DNA of 64,000 nt from Toxonevra muliebris (lineage: Eukaryota > Arthropoda > Insecta > Diptera > Pallopteridae). Below the pieces are notes generated by a model. It made no database searches. It worked only from the letters and a program-made list of their open reading frames with translations, and had not been told where the DNA came from. The translations under genes were made by a program, and so were the position numbers. The stretch lies in NCBI GenBank assembly GCA_963691655.1, contig OY829329.1:12352708-12416707 (forward strand), written 5' to 3'. Below are positions 10,880-22,668 of this stretch, piece after piece; the first letter of the stretch is position 1; every line of letters begins with the position of its first letter.

Positions 10880-11955
10880 AAGTTCTTATGAAATAACACT
10901 GTCCAACAAAAATTTAATTTTTTCAAAAATAACAAGTTTCTGAAAATGGATTTTGATAGAAATCCGAAAAAAATTATACGGGGCTCGGCGTTTTAAAAGT
11001 TTACATCTAATTCTTATTTTACGGCAGTCTAAATTTAACAATTTCTAACAAATTAAGATAAGAGAGCCAATAGTACAAAAAAAATCAAATAGCCGTATAA
11101 TCTAAAATAATAAACTTTTTAACAAACGAAAATCTGAGGCCTTGAACTTTATTTTCCTTGAATTTCACTTTCATTTAAAGCGAAAGAGCTACTAGCGATT
11201 GAAAAATCGGGTATAGTGAGACTTGCAGTCAATAGTGGGACAAAACTGAAAATGAGTTTTTTTTTTGCGGAAAATCACTGTGGAAATGAATGAAAATCAA
11301 CGTTTTTCTTATTTTTTATGAAAATTTATTGAATGAATGAATAAATGGAGCAACAAAATTACATTTCAATTTTCTTCCGAATTTGTGTTCTACTATTACA
11401 ACAAAAAAATGCACTGAAATTCGCCCCTCTGTTGCGACAAAATTTGTCCTACTATTGCGACCCGGCCATTTTCACTTTTTGGGCATCAGTTTTTTTTTCG
11501 CCATTGCTGCGGCCAAAATGTCAAATGGATATTAAAGTGTAACTCTTCCACAATGCATTTGCACAGTTATCTTTTTTTCACCGTTTTTATTTTGTTTTTC
11601 ACTGATTTTAAAATAAGTCCATAGATATCCCACTTTTTTCAAAAATCAAAAAATATTTATCACAAAAAAATGAACGCGTGTTTCGGCTTCGCTGTAAAGT
11701 GATTGGCCTGTCAATTCTGATCTATGGCAGAAGTTGCAATTGGTGGCAATGAAACATCGCTTGTGTCACTATCGGGATGCCCCACTATTGGCTCCCTTGC
11801 CCTATGCTAAACCACAAGACAACTAGTTAAGTTTGCACTTCAGATTGTCTGAGTGTTAAGCAATTTATAGCCGAATCTTTTATAGAATATTTGTTTCTAA
11901 TGTATTAACTCCTTTTCGAAAGAAATCACCTGCTTGATCCATAACGAGGACCGAT
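10880..11955. other. Non-coding DNA, no assignment
   Basis: No gene. Phrases around 'ctattgcgac' and 'gcgacaaaa' recur at 11220-11470, suggesting a decayed repeat, but no ends could be placed. Confidence 0.4.
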
Positions 11956-11959
11956 AAAT

Positions 11960-12540
11960 TCAATTTTTCTTTCACACACGAATAAATCGTTACAGAGCCC
12001 TATTACATTTGAGCTCTCATTTTCGTTCTCTAGAACGTTAGCTATTTTTTTTAAAGATCTTTAAAGCTTTAAAGGATATGCGAGATGCAAAGAAGTTATT
12101 TGATTGCTTCAATTCATTCTAGGTTGCCAATATTGGTATCAAATAAAAGAAGAGAGTCTCTAGAAATAAAAAAAAAAAATTTGTTTTGATTTATCAGGTA
12201 AAAAATAACAGAAATGCCTTTTTGGAATTTTATTCCTGAATATCCTTGAAAATCTTCAGCAAATTTTTTTGGAACAAATATCTACTTAGAACTATGAAAT
12301 ACCAAGACTTAAAAGAATTAATAAAAAAACAATTTTTTTATTTTTGGAGATTCTCCTCTTTCATTTGATATCCATATTGATTTTTTAGAATTTTGCATAT
12401 CCTTTTGAACTTCAAAGACCAAATAAATAAAATCCTAACGTTCTGCGGAAAAACTGAAACAGCTGTTTTACTACATTTAAGCTCTAGTTGCGAGAGTGTA
12501 TCGATTTATTTGTGTGTTAAAAATTTTGTCGCACAGTGTA
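11960..12540. repeat. Foldback MITE (~580 bp)
   Basis: Arms at about 11961-12175 and 12330-12537 pair over most of their length. Matching blocks include the outer TAAATCG-TAC region with a CACACA-type stretch, GAACGTTAG, and an inner block around TATCAAAT and AGAG-GAATCTC. The spacer is ~150 bp of AT-rich DNA. Non-coding. No confident target duplication, so the superfamily is unknown. Confidence 0.65.
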
Positions 12541-14689
12541 ATTTATGAAATATTGTTTTTAGTAAGAAACCGAGGTCACCACGCCAATCTAACCTTATTT
12601 TATCGAATATATTAAGGAACGGATCATGGTTCACGGTTCTAGTCAAGGATTTATAGATGGAATCATTATGATCATATCAAAGTTTTATGACCAATACTCA
12701 ACATATGAATAAAGGAATTTTTTTTAAAGTAATTTGATCAGAAAATCTGGATTATTTTACCTGGTTTCATAGATTATTTTATATGATAGATTCATTTTTG
12801 AGATAATAATGTTCAAGTATTTTTATAGACCCTTTCTTTAACTCATTTATTAATCGCTTTTATATTCTAAAATTATCCGTTGACTTCTGCCAAAATCTAT
12901 GCAAATCTCAACAATACATCCATATCTTCTTTATTTCTACACATAATTTAAATATAAAAACACTAATGGTCCATATAAAATATTATCTATATTATTTAGA
13001 AAAAATGGGTTAATAAAATTTAAAATACAAATCAAAAATTTTTCGCACCCAATTTTCGAAACAAACATAAAAGCACAAAAAATCAAAAGAGAGTCTAAAT
13101 TATGTGTAATAAATCAATATTGCGGAATTTTTATTAGTTACTATTGTGTGAATCTTATGAGCTTATTGAAATCAAACGAAATATAAAAGAAAATATACAT
13201 ATGTATATGAATTTTTTAAATACATAAAAATAAACAATATGAGCGTTAAAAAAGAAAGTTTGTTTTTTTGATTATTAATAAATAAATAAATCGACAAAAA
13301 ACAAACTAAAAAAAAAAAAAATAGTATTAAAGTTAAGTTATAATGGGTGTATGAGTACGAGTAAGTGGTAACTTTTTTTTTTTGTGGTGTTATGTTATTG
13401 TAACTTTGTTATTAATTTTATTACCTACACTCGTTACATTCATATAAATAGCTTTTATTCTTTCTTATTCATTCAATCACACTTTATGGTAGCGATTTGT
13501 GTGGACATTTGAATCGAACTAACGATTGATTTTATCTTTACTATTATATATAAATTTTGTTGATCACATTACATCATATTTTCACATCTCAACTCCTCCT
13601 CATACACTTATTTTATTTTTTTCGATTTTTATTTTTTTTTTTTTTTTTTGTATGTGTGTTTGTCATGTCATTAAAATTTCAATCGTTTTATTTCATTAAT
13701 TTCTGTTGTTGATTTTTTTTCCTTTCATGCATACTCGAATTTATATATGTAATTTACCGAATATCAATTTCCGTCTTGAAATTTCACTTTCTTCAGGTCA
13801 TTTCATAAAATCAATTATATCTGGTAATATGTACATACAAGCAAATACTATTTGCTATAGATAGATATTATAGACACATGGATAGATAAACACAAACGAA
13901 TATATTACTGTCATGCTTCTTTTTCTTCAACGGCTTCTTCTTAATTTTTTTTTTTTTATTTTTATTTGTTTCTTCCTTGTTGGTGTTGGTGGTAGTGCTG
14001 AAGCAGTCACTGTAGTAGTTGTAGTAGTAAGTAGTTCCGCAGCTAGTAATCATGTTTGATTTCTTTGCAATTATTTCTTCATGTTGTTGATTTAGTTACT
14101 CTGCTGTTGCTCTACTCCTCTCTCTCTCTCTGTCTTTGATGTTGTTGATGTCAATTTGTTATGGGTTTTTTTTTTGTTGTATTTGCCATCAATATTTATA
14201 ACATAACAAGTGCTGATGATCATATATGAAAATTGTGTAATATTACAAATAGAATAGTGCTTATGCTGACGCTTCAAATCGATTCAAAATTGCATAATGC
14301 ACGAGTAATTATTGTATATATTAATTTCGATTTGATTTTCTTATATGTAAGAGGAATTGAAGCTCTGTGCAATAAAAATATTCATATGAACAATTTGTAG
14401 TATTATAAATTAATTGAAGTATACCATTTAATTAATAAGTTTTTCATTAATCTTATTGGTACCTAATGCAGATGAGTGGGTTGAGGGTTTTCGGAAACAG
14501 TTACTCAAAGTTTTAGATTCTTATCTTTAAAGTGCAATTAACAAATGTCGCAAACAAAATCTGGCGTTTAAATTACTCTAATGATTTTGTAATACGGTTA
14601 TGAATTAGTGGGTAGGGTGTAATTGGGAACATGTAGACTTATATACAGCCACTGAATTGAAAAATATTTGTTTTTGGGATAAGCCCCTC
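12541..14689. other. Unique AT-rich non-coding DNA
   Basis: No gene recognised. Long T and A tracts (13313-13322, 13629-13650), (CT)8 near 14117-14132, a short TAG/GTAGTAG stretch near 14010-14030. Confidence 0.55.
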
Positions 14690-14787
14690 ACTATTGTATT
14701 GTATTGTATTATAGAGGTTTCAGTCGTTGTACCGCGACCTTTAAAAGATCTATTGTACGTCCCTCTTTTCTATCTAGTCTAATCTGC
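14690..14787 (-). repeat. LINE 3' UTR and (TATTG)n tail
   Basis: Downstream of the LINE stop codon on the minus strand. It contains TACAATAGATCTT followed by AAAGGTCGCGGT and ends in an ATACA pentamer repeat (14693-14712 on the + strand as TATTG units), the position of a target-primed retrotransposon tail. The same motif order closes the SINE at 44640-44862. Confidence 0.7.
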
Positions 14788-15285
14788 CTAGAGAACCTCA
14801 TCCAGTCCAGTCTCCTTCAAGAATTTGAGTATTGCGCCCGGATCTATGGATGCCAGCTCGGTACTGGGCACTTGGTGCATGCCCAGACATTTCCTTCTTT
14901 TGTGGATCAGTGCTCCACATTGAGCTAAAATATGTTCTGATGATTCGTCTTCCTCATTACAAAACCTACAAATTGCAAAGGTGTTCTCTGAGCCCGCAAT
15001 GCCCAGTCAGAATACCAGCTAGTATGCGCAAACTGGTTTTGTTGAGACCAATGCAGAATGCGTATCTACTCTTATTATAATTACCTAAAAGCGCTTTGGA
15101 TTGCCTCAGTCCCGTAAGATTGGTAAAGAGTTCTTGCCTCTTGTTCCTCTCTTCTTGCCTGAGTAATTCCCTGATTACGCTATCTCCTATTCCACAGAAG
15201 GGTTCAGGTCCCACGAAAGTGGTTGCTGCCTCCTTTCTTGCAAGCTCGTCTGCCTGCTCATTACCCTCACTAAGATCGGCTAGTG
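14788..15285 (-). pseudogene. LINE ORF2: RNase H end and knuckle
   Basis: On the minus strand the sequence opens with EGNEQADELARK, the last RNase H motif including its catalytic aspartate, then FVGPEPFCGIGDSVIRELL and LAGILTGHCGLREHL. After a frameshift near 14970 it continues ICRFCNEEDESSEHILAQC (C-x2-C-x8-H-x4-C) and ends at TAG (14788-14790). This order is seen in RNase H-bearing non-LTR retrotransposons of insects (I/R1/LOA-type groups). The reverse transcriptase and ORF1 are absent, so this is a 5'-truncated copy. Its 3' UTR shares sequence with a SINE at 44.7 kb, suggesting that this LINE lineage supplied the SINE's enzyme. Confidence 0.85.
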
Positions 15286-15487
15286 TATACTGATAAACAG
15301 ATCAGATAAAGAAATTTAATCAACACTGTTCATTTTACTTCACTGAAAAATTCAGTTGAAGTAAAATGAAATAACTTTGAGATTTTATTCCAACATTTTG
15401 CATCATTATAACAACGGATTTTAAGAACAAAAAATTTATTTGCGCAGCTCGAAAATTGAATTAAAAATCTGGTAAGTCTATGATTAT

Positions 15488-16240
15488 CTCATTTTGAGCC
15501 AGTGCTAGATGCCATGTTCCAATTTTGAAAATTTTCAAAACACAATTTCCATATGTCTTCAATAAGAAATTTCAGTACTTAAAAAAATAAAGAAAAATTT
15601 TTAAGTAGTCTATAACAGACTTAATGAAAAAATGGAGTCAAAACAAAAACAATGTATATAGAAAATTTTTTTCTGAATTTTCGAGGGTGTAGTAGTTTTA
15701 GGCTTACCCGAGAAAATAAGGTGATCAGGTGTAAAATATATTAAAAATACTTCTACGCCACATAATGAGTAACAGCAGGGAATACTGCAATCAAATGTAT
15801 TTAACTCAGTAGTTTAGAAATTATTAAAAGTTAAAGATAGCGAAATGCGGAAAATATGCATTTTTTTTAATTTCGTCTATATCTCCATATGTTTTTTTTT
15901 ACTAAAGTTTAGTTAGTTGTAGCCTCTCAAAAATATATAAGGACCATTGAAGTTTTAATTTCTACATTAAGTTTGTTATTTTATCTTTGTGAATTTCTCA
16001 TTACAAATGCAAAATAGTTACTTTTATTATTTTTGGTTGAATTTCAAAACCACCTTCCAAAAAAGTAAGTCTGTTCACCTGCCACTTAAGTCAAGTGAAA
16101 TACATTATTTTTTTTAAATTATCTAAATGTAGTTTTAAAGTCAGTATATCTAGAAATGTTAAAAAGTGGTTAGTTTTTGTAAAAATTTATAAATGCATTT
16201 TTGGCGAATTTTCGAAATTGCTGTTCGAAAAAAGGTTCAA
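15488..16240. mobile_element. TTAA-type MITE, family 3, degenerate
   Basis: Diverged relative of 8726-9362 in the same orientation. The left end begins TCTCATTTTGAGCC after TTAT (probable decayed TTAA), and ordered blocks are shared through to about 16240, where an inverted repeat starts. The right terminus and its TTAA are lost. Non-coding; open frames inside are chance. Confidence 0.55.
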
Positions 16241-16955
16241 AAAGGTTTTTTCGGGTCTTACCCTTACCAAAGTCATCGTAAAATGACTGGAAAAGTCTAT
16301 TTGTATGTAATTTCAGTTGATGAACATGAATCTGCTATTATTTTCCTCAGGAAATGTAATTTGTCGTCCCTAACCTCAAAAAATGAGAAATCTCAAAAAA
16401 CAGTTTTTCGTGTCTCACGTGTCCCAAGTCATCAGAAAACTTCCCAAAAAACTTATTCTTCATTTTTCATTTCTTAAGTTGGCTGTAACATACTTTTAGC
16501 GTTACCCAGAAATAACGGCGTGAACTTAGTAGGTCTCTGTTTCCTTTGCGGTGCTTTATTAGAGTTAAAACAAAATTTATAATGAAGAACAAGTTTTTTG
16601 GGAAGTTTTTTGGTGATTTGGGACACGTGAGACATGAAAAAAAGGTTTTTGGGATTTTTAATTTTTTGAGGTTAGGGACGACATGTAACATTTCCCGGGG
16701 AAAATAATATTAGATTCATCAGCTGAAACTACATAAAAATAAGCTTTTCCCGTCGTTTTATGATGTCTTTGGTAAGCGTAAGACCCGAAAAACAGCCTTT
16801 ATGGACCTTTTTTGAGGTTAGGGACAACACGTGACATTTCCCATGGAAATTAATATTAGATTCATACTCAGCGGAAAATAATAATGTACGAAACAAGGCT
16901 TTATCTGTTTTTTTATGATGATGATTTGGGTAAACGTAAGCTTGATAAAACTATT
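16236..16955. repeat. Large inverted repeat with duplicated arm unit
   Basis: An arm at about 16236-16470 pairs with about 16578-16805 over ~230 bp. Shared blocks include GTCTCACGTGTCCCAA, AACTTCCCAAAAAACTT and GTCGTCCCTAACCTC. The right arm then repeats itself directly: a ~140-bp unit starting TTTTGAGGTTAGGGA at about 16667 recurs at about 16812, ending near 16955. The loop is about 110 bp. It would form a long hairpin. No coding evidence. Confidence 0.7.
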
Positions 16956-16959
16956 ATTT

Positions 16960-18367
16960 TAAGGTGAGGTGGTAGACTTGCAGCCCCCATATTGGTCCGT
17001 CATCATGCAAAATCAAAAAAGGCCTTGTTGCATTCGAAACTAGAGATAATAAGCTTTCATTGGAGCCCGAACATGCCTTAAATACCTTAACCAATTTTTG
17101 ACAGGGGGGAGGGTCTCCTATTGACAGAGAATGTCCCATATATATATACGAGAATTTTATTATTTATAGTAAAATACTCTAATCATTTTAAATACAAAAC
17201 TAACCCTAATATTAAATGTATGCTTTATTGACCCAAAATAATCGATACAAATCCTATGTTTTCAAAAATTGTGGGGGCTACGGCCCGAAACTGCTCGAAT
17301 TACATCTATGGATAATCGTTCAGCTCAGAAAAACTACAAAAGTAATAACATTAATTCTCATAGTTCCAAGCAGGAATAAAAGTTTTCTAAACTTCATCCA
17401 CTTCGGAATAGATCTTTAGAACGAACCCCGGTTTCTAAAAATTATCCCCTTCTCCGTCACCTTTCTTGAGGATTTCAGTCAATAATCCTTTAAATGTCAT
17501 TACGTTGCAAACGCAAAATGTTGCTGAGTCCATCATATTCCGATTCATAAGATCTGTAGCGTTCTATTCCACAAATCAAAATTTGAGATTGTGTTCGGCC
17601 AAAATATTCACAACATTGTGCGTAAGTGGTTTATAAAAATTTTAACTAAACTTTAAACCGACATATAATATAAATGAGATGTCCTCACTGCCAGACGGGT
17701 CTACGCTCCCAGAACGGCTCGAGACACTTCTGCCTGGCTATCTCACCAATAAAAAAATCGCTGTCGGAAAAATAAATCAAAAGTAAACTTTTAAAATGCT
17801 GGAACACATTTTTTTTTTTCATTTTTTATTTTAAAAAAAAGTTAAATTTTGACGGAATTAAATTAAAATTGGTCGAAAATAAATGTTATACATCAAAAGT
17901 AACTACTAGAATTGCTCTGAAAAAATCACAAACAAAAACTTTTGATAATCTTGAACAAAACTGCTAAACCATCAAATATCTCGGTAACTAAAAATTGTTC
18001 CAAACATGTGTATGCCTGCAGAAATACTTGTTAGAATCAATACCGGTTCTTTCGCACCTTTGAACCAATGCATATTACTTGATCCCATACAAAAAGTGTA
18101 GAAAAATCGAAGAAGTTTTCAGCTTTGCTTTTTTTTAATTTCAAACCTTAGAAATTTTTTCAATAATTTTTCCTAAGAATTTTGGAACTAAATAATAATA
18201 ATAATTTTTACAATTCAGTGAATAAGTGTATTTTTAATTTCGATTTATTTATGCAAGATCTTTTCAAGTTTAATTAAAGGAAATAACTAAATAGAATAAA
18301 CAAATAAAAATTGAGTCTGAGAAAATGTATTAAACCTTATTATTTGGGATCTTATTATAATTTCAGT
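16960..18367. other. Non-coding DNA, no assignment
   Basis: No gene recognised. A G-rich patch near 17103-17112 and a short TA run near 17137-17146. A 33-codon frame near 17674 beginning MRCPHCQTG has no supporting context. Confidence 0.45.
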
Positions 18368-18663
18368 TACTACAGTTCCTCATGTGAAAAAAAACAAAAA
18401 CTTTTAAGAATTTTTCTTCAAGGTATTTTATTACATATTAAAATCCGGTTTCTTTGTTAGGTTATTTAGTCAATTCAGAGGTTAACTGTTGGCCAGGACT
18501 TTGGTGCCCTCTACAATTTAAATGTAAAATTAAAATTGAAAAAAAAAATTTGTTTTTATTCTTGAAAAACTTAAAAAAAAACAACCGACTTTAATAAATG
18601 TAATAAAATACCTTAAAAAAAAACTTCTTAAAAATTGCCGTTTTTTCACATGAAGAATTGTAG
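18368..18663. repeat. Foldback MITE (~296 bp)
   Basis: Arms at 18368-18455 and 18578-18663 pair through CTCATGTGAAAAAA and AAGGTATTTTATTACAT. The spacer contains AGGTTATTTAGTCAATTCAG. No target duplication was confidently seen. It lies 270 bp downstream of the host exon, presumably in its first intron. Confidence 0.7.
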
Positions 18664-18923
18664 TCTTACCTCAATCCATAACTCAAGTAGTCACCGAACT
18701 TTTCGGGATTTTTTAAAATTTAGATCAACTTATTTTCTTTAGTAGTTAAATACCGTGAATTTCAAACAGTTAAAATTTTATATAGAAAACTAAGGAATGA
18801 ATCCAATAAAATCACCAGAGATTCGCCAGTATATCCTTTTTGAAAAAAGAATCATTTCTCAAAAGTAAACTTTAACTTCACTTATGATTCGTAGTCTCTA
18901 TATATAAATAATCACTTCACTTC

Positions 18924-18929
18924 ACTTAC
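18924..18929 (-). promoter_or_regulatory. Splice donor GTAAGT
   Basis: The minus strand reads GTAAGT immediately after the codon TTG, a consensus insect 5' splice site. It closes the 33-codon exon in phase 0. Without splicing the frame meets TGA five codons later, which supports use of the site. Confidence 0.7.
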
Positions 18930-19028
18930 CAATTCATTTATTCCACGATTAGGATTAAATCCTTGAGCCGAAACTGCTGCCGCTAGCAGGCAACATGTGC
19001 CCAAAAGCACAAGACACAATTGTTGCAT
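18930..19028 (-). CDS. First coding exon of a secreted protein
   Basis: ATG at 19028-19026 (A at -3, acceptable for flies) begins 33 codons: MQQLCLVLLGTCCLLAAAVS then AQGFNPNRGINEL. The first ~21 residues form a classic signal peptide with a leucine/alanine core and a likely cleavage site after VSA. The mature protein would begin QGFNPNRG. The exon ends in a GTAAGT donor in phase 0. The frame stays open upstream to 19235, but that sequence is homopolymer-derived, so I prefer the start that gives a proper signal peptide. The product should be secreted or a type I membrane protein. I do not recognise the family from so short a segment. No later exon was found in 1-18923, implying a first intron of at least 18.9 kb. 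Confidence 0.65.
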
Positions 19029-20340
19029 TATGTTGAATGTTACACACAGACACAAAAAAAAAATTATATGTGCCTGGGATAAATGAAAAATTCCCAAATA
19101 TAAATTTAATAACAATTTCACAAGAAAAAAAAAAAAAAAAAAAAACACTATATATTTTTTGTATTTTTTTCTGTTTGCATAAAACACCACCAGTTTCAAT
19201 ACAATATTAAGTATTCCAAAAATGTTGCCAAGCAAAAAAAAAAAAAAAACGAAAACAAAAAGAATGTATAAATTTTTATAAAACTGTGTATTTCTTTTTT
19301 CTTAAAATTCACAAAACGTTTTTCTCTCAACACGATTCATACACAAAACACGCGCGTATTTTAGTTTAATATTAATATTTATTAAATATCAGCGAATAGT
19401 CATCGAAGGTGTAGGAAATGCAAGACACAACTTGTCTGGTAAAAGTTCGTTGTTCAACTGAAATTCATTTTTCAATTGGTAACAATTTTTAAGCCAAACT
19501 TCAAAAGCGTGAAGATGCCAACAAACAAAAAAAAAATAAATAAATAAAAAAAAAATATTCAATACACCACCACACCACACACTGAATGAATATGATGAGA
19601 TGTATGAAGGTACTACACTGACTGCTGAAACTAAACAAAGCTGAATAATGTAAGTGAGCGTTGAGTTAACTTAGCCTGGGTAGTAGTAGCTTGGGAGCGA
19701 GCGAAAAAATATTTCAAAATTCAAGAAACAAAAAGAAATTGGTAAAAGAAATACAACAACCAAAAAAAAATAAAAGAAGCGTGCGCGCACACGGCAATCT
19801 TGGTTACGACTAAAATGAAAAATGCAAGAGTGGTAGCAAAAATTTTCGAGCGAAGTTTTTTGGTTTTAGGTTGAATTTTTTTGGCTTCAACAAAAGCATT
19901 TAAATTCACAAATGGTCAAGCAAAACGCAATGAAAACATAACGACATCAACGACGACTACGACAACGTTGAAGATGATGACGAAGCAGCAACGGACTAGC
20001 AAGCAACAATAAGCAAACAGCAACAGTTAACAACAGATGCTGTTGCAGAACTATAAGCAACAAAAGCATTCGGTAAGCGTAGCATTGGTGGCACACCAAC
20101 AGCAGCAGAAGCAGCAGTGAGTGATAAGCGCGTGGGAAAAATTCGCAAAAAACCAAAAAAAAAATTCAGCAAAAAGCGTTTTGTGTGTTGTGTGTGAGAG
20201 AAAGTGTATTTTGAGCAGCTAATGTTGCTTAGCATATGTTGCTTTCGGCTTTTGTTGAGAGCGATGATTTGTATTACATTAGCAACAAAGTTGCAGCAAC
20301 ATTTTTATGGTTTTTGTGTTTGTAAACATTGAATGCGGAA
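19029..20340. other. 5' flank and leader-like DNA of the host exon
   Basis: Immediately upstream of the minus-strand exon. 19029-19620 would hold its 5' UTR; a TCAGTG initiator-like site on the minus strand near 19615-19620 is a guess. 19920-20130 is rich in AGCAACA/CAACAGC on the + strand, as in fly leader exons, and contains GGTAAGCG near 20071, a possible + strand donor. No coding frame is credible. Promoter use cannot be shown from sequence alone. Confidence 0.3.
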
Positions 20341-22458
20341 TGAAGTTGTGTAAATGGGTTATGAATACTAAAATTGTCATTTAGTTTGACGTTTTTTGAA
20401 TTCCTTTATTTTTCATATTCAACATTCTTATTCTTCCAGTCCTAAGAGAAGTTTGTTTGCTATTAGATTCCAAAGGAAAGGCGAAAAGAGTCAACATTAT
20501 GGTATACCTCTATTAGCTAAACTAGGAATAACCTAATACCGAGTTGATCACCTTAATTTTTAACATATTGGTAATCAATTCTGTAAGCGAAACATCAATA
20601 TCTACGCAGATGCTTCATTACTAAGTCTGTGGGAATGATACTTTAATTTTTCAATTTGATGAATTAGGTAGTGCATAGCCTTTAGACTTAGATTCAGACT
20701 TATCTTTAGTATAGGTGGGCTATGATGTACAGATCATTAATAGACTGAGCTTAAATATATATATGGAATTTTTAGGGCGAGAGTATTTTTGATTTGAAAC
20801 CCTTCGTCTGGCACTGTGATGCCTTACCTCCGTTTTGGAAGAAAAAAACTTTTACCTCACGCCAGTTAAGACAAGTTTATGCAGAACTAGTAAGAACCTA
20901 TTTGAAGTTCGAAGAGACATTTGTTGTCTGACTGCGGTGACAAGAATAGGTAAAAATTTTAGTAGCCCACTTTTAAATGCTCTAAGTAACAATCATGTTG
21001 GCTATATTAATAAAAAAAAAAAATAAAAGAAACAATTGGTTGTATGTCTAGGGAAGAAGTTCCCATATTTCTGACTTAAATTTGAGCTTCAGATTTCTGG
21101 ATATAACTGAGTCTAGCTTTAGCAAACTAGATGCTTTCGTAGACGGCTTTTTTTGAAACTTTCATCATATCTGTTAATAAAACTTTTACAGAAAAAGATT
21201 ATGCGATTTTCGTACTTCTGATTAGAAAATATGGAATGTATAGGTTGATTACTCATTGGCCAGTTTAGCCAATCTGCAGTGAGTTCTCGAAGGGGATTCC
21301 CGAAGGAAAAAGCCATTAGACGCCCGCCAAGGTAATTTTGGTAATTTTGATTTTCTTATTGGTTTTCGATTGCTAATCGTAAACTGCCTGGCGTTTGCCC
21401 TTTTTAACATATCAGACCTTTTGACTGTTGCTCCTGGATTGAAGGGATTACAAGACTTAACTACCTTTTTTTCATTTCGCAATCATTGGATCCGCTAGCA
21501 CACTATTATTTTAATTTTGTTTTTGTATATTCACCGAAAAATGCTTCATCTACTTTTCCTGTATTTTCTACCAATCTTCGGAATACCATGAGACGTCCGA
21601 TTGATTTACAAACTACTTTCTTTTTTCGGTTTCAGCCTCAGAAATTTTGCTATTCGTTATTAACCTTTTGACGACGAGACTTTTTACCTTGACCTACTTC
21701 AAAGTAAAATGGATTTTTGCGAACATGGACCTTAAGTTAATATGATTTTAAAATTTGAAGTCTCATCGACCCCCTTTCCCCCTATGTTGGCTAGGCAAAT
21801 ATATTTGCCTATCAACGGCTATGGAACTTTATTCTACCAAAAACCTAAAAAAGGATAAAGTAAAGTATTAACTCATTTCCGACCAGTGATCGCAAAATCG
21901 ACTAGTGGCTCTCGAAATTCCTGTAGATTAGCGGGAAATGGATATAGGTTAGCAACCCAGAAAAATGTTGTTTCAAAACTTTGTAAACCTAAATTATATT
22001 TGGTTAGGACCAGTTCGTGTTTTTACCTGGCTTTTCTGCAGTCGCGTAAAGCGATTTCCACAAAAAAAAAAAAAAAATCGAATGCTTGGAAAAACTATTA
22101 AAAAAAACTCCTTTGAATTGCAACTTGTATTAGAATTATAATTTACAGCAAAAATAATAAACGAATTCCGTGGTTTATTTTCTAGGAACTGGTGAGCGCG
22201 AAAAGTACTGATATCCAAAAATCGACCACCCATCCTGGCCAAATCTAAAAGAATAAAAAAAATATTAAGATTAGAGATTTTTACACGTTTATAACATCTG
22301 CACAAAGTTTCATCGATATATACCTTGTAGTTTAAGGGGTTATATATGTTTTGGTACGGGAAACTTAGGGCATATTTGTGATTTCTTTTGGACTATTTGA
22401 AATAATTTATTTGAAACTAGCATAACAGGTATACATAGTACATATTCTTACGAAAAAA
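20341..22458. other. Non-coding DNA, faint repeat end
   Basis: No gene. At 21868-21871 a TTAA is followed by CTCATTTCCGACCAG and then a CGCAAAATCG block, resembling the left end of TTAA family 2 (4605-5205). No matching right end was found. Runs of A/T elsewhere. Confidence 0.35.
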
Positions 22459-22668
22459 AGAGTGGTCGGATATGAAAAAATTTCGAAAATTGTAGAAGTT
22501 GTAGCTCTTGTCCTGATGCGCGCGTTTTTTCTGCAGAGTCTGGCGGTGATCACGATTGAATGCCAACAACTCAACTGTAATCAAAAAGACAAAAAATTTA
22601 CAGTTGTGTACTACAGCGCCGAGTACGAAAAATTTTGGTCATCAATTGATAGGTAGTCACCATAAATA

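Noticed and set aside
17674..17776. Short frame starting MRCPHCQTG
   Set aside because: A C-x2-C pair alone is weak and nothing around it supports a gene or LINE end.
18912..19235. 107-codon minus-strand frame around the signal peptide
   Set aside because: The N-terminal extension is translated poly-A/T and has no protein character. Only the part from the ATG at 19028 to the donor at 18930 is kept.
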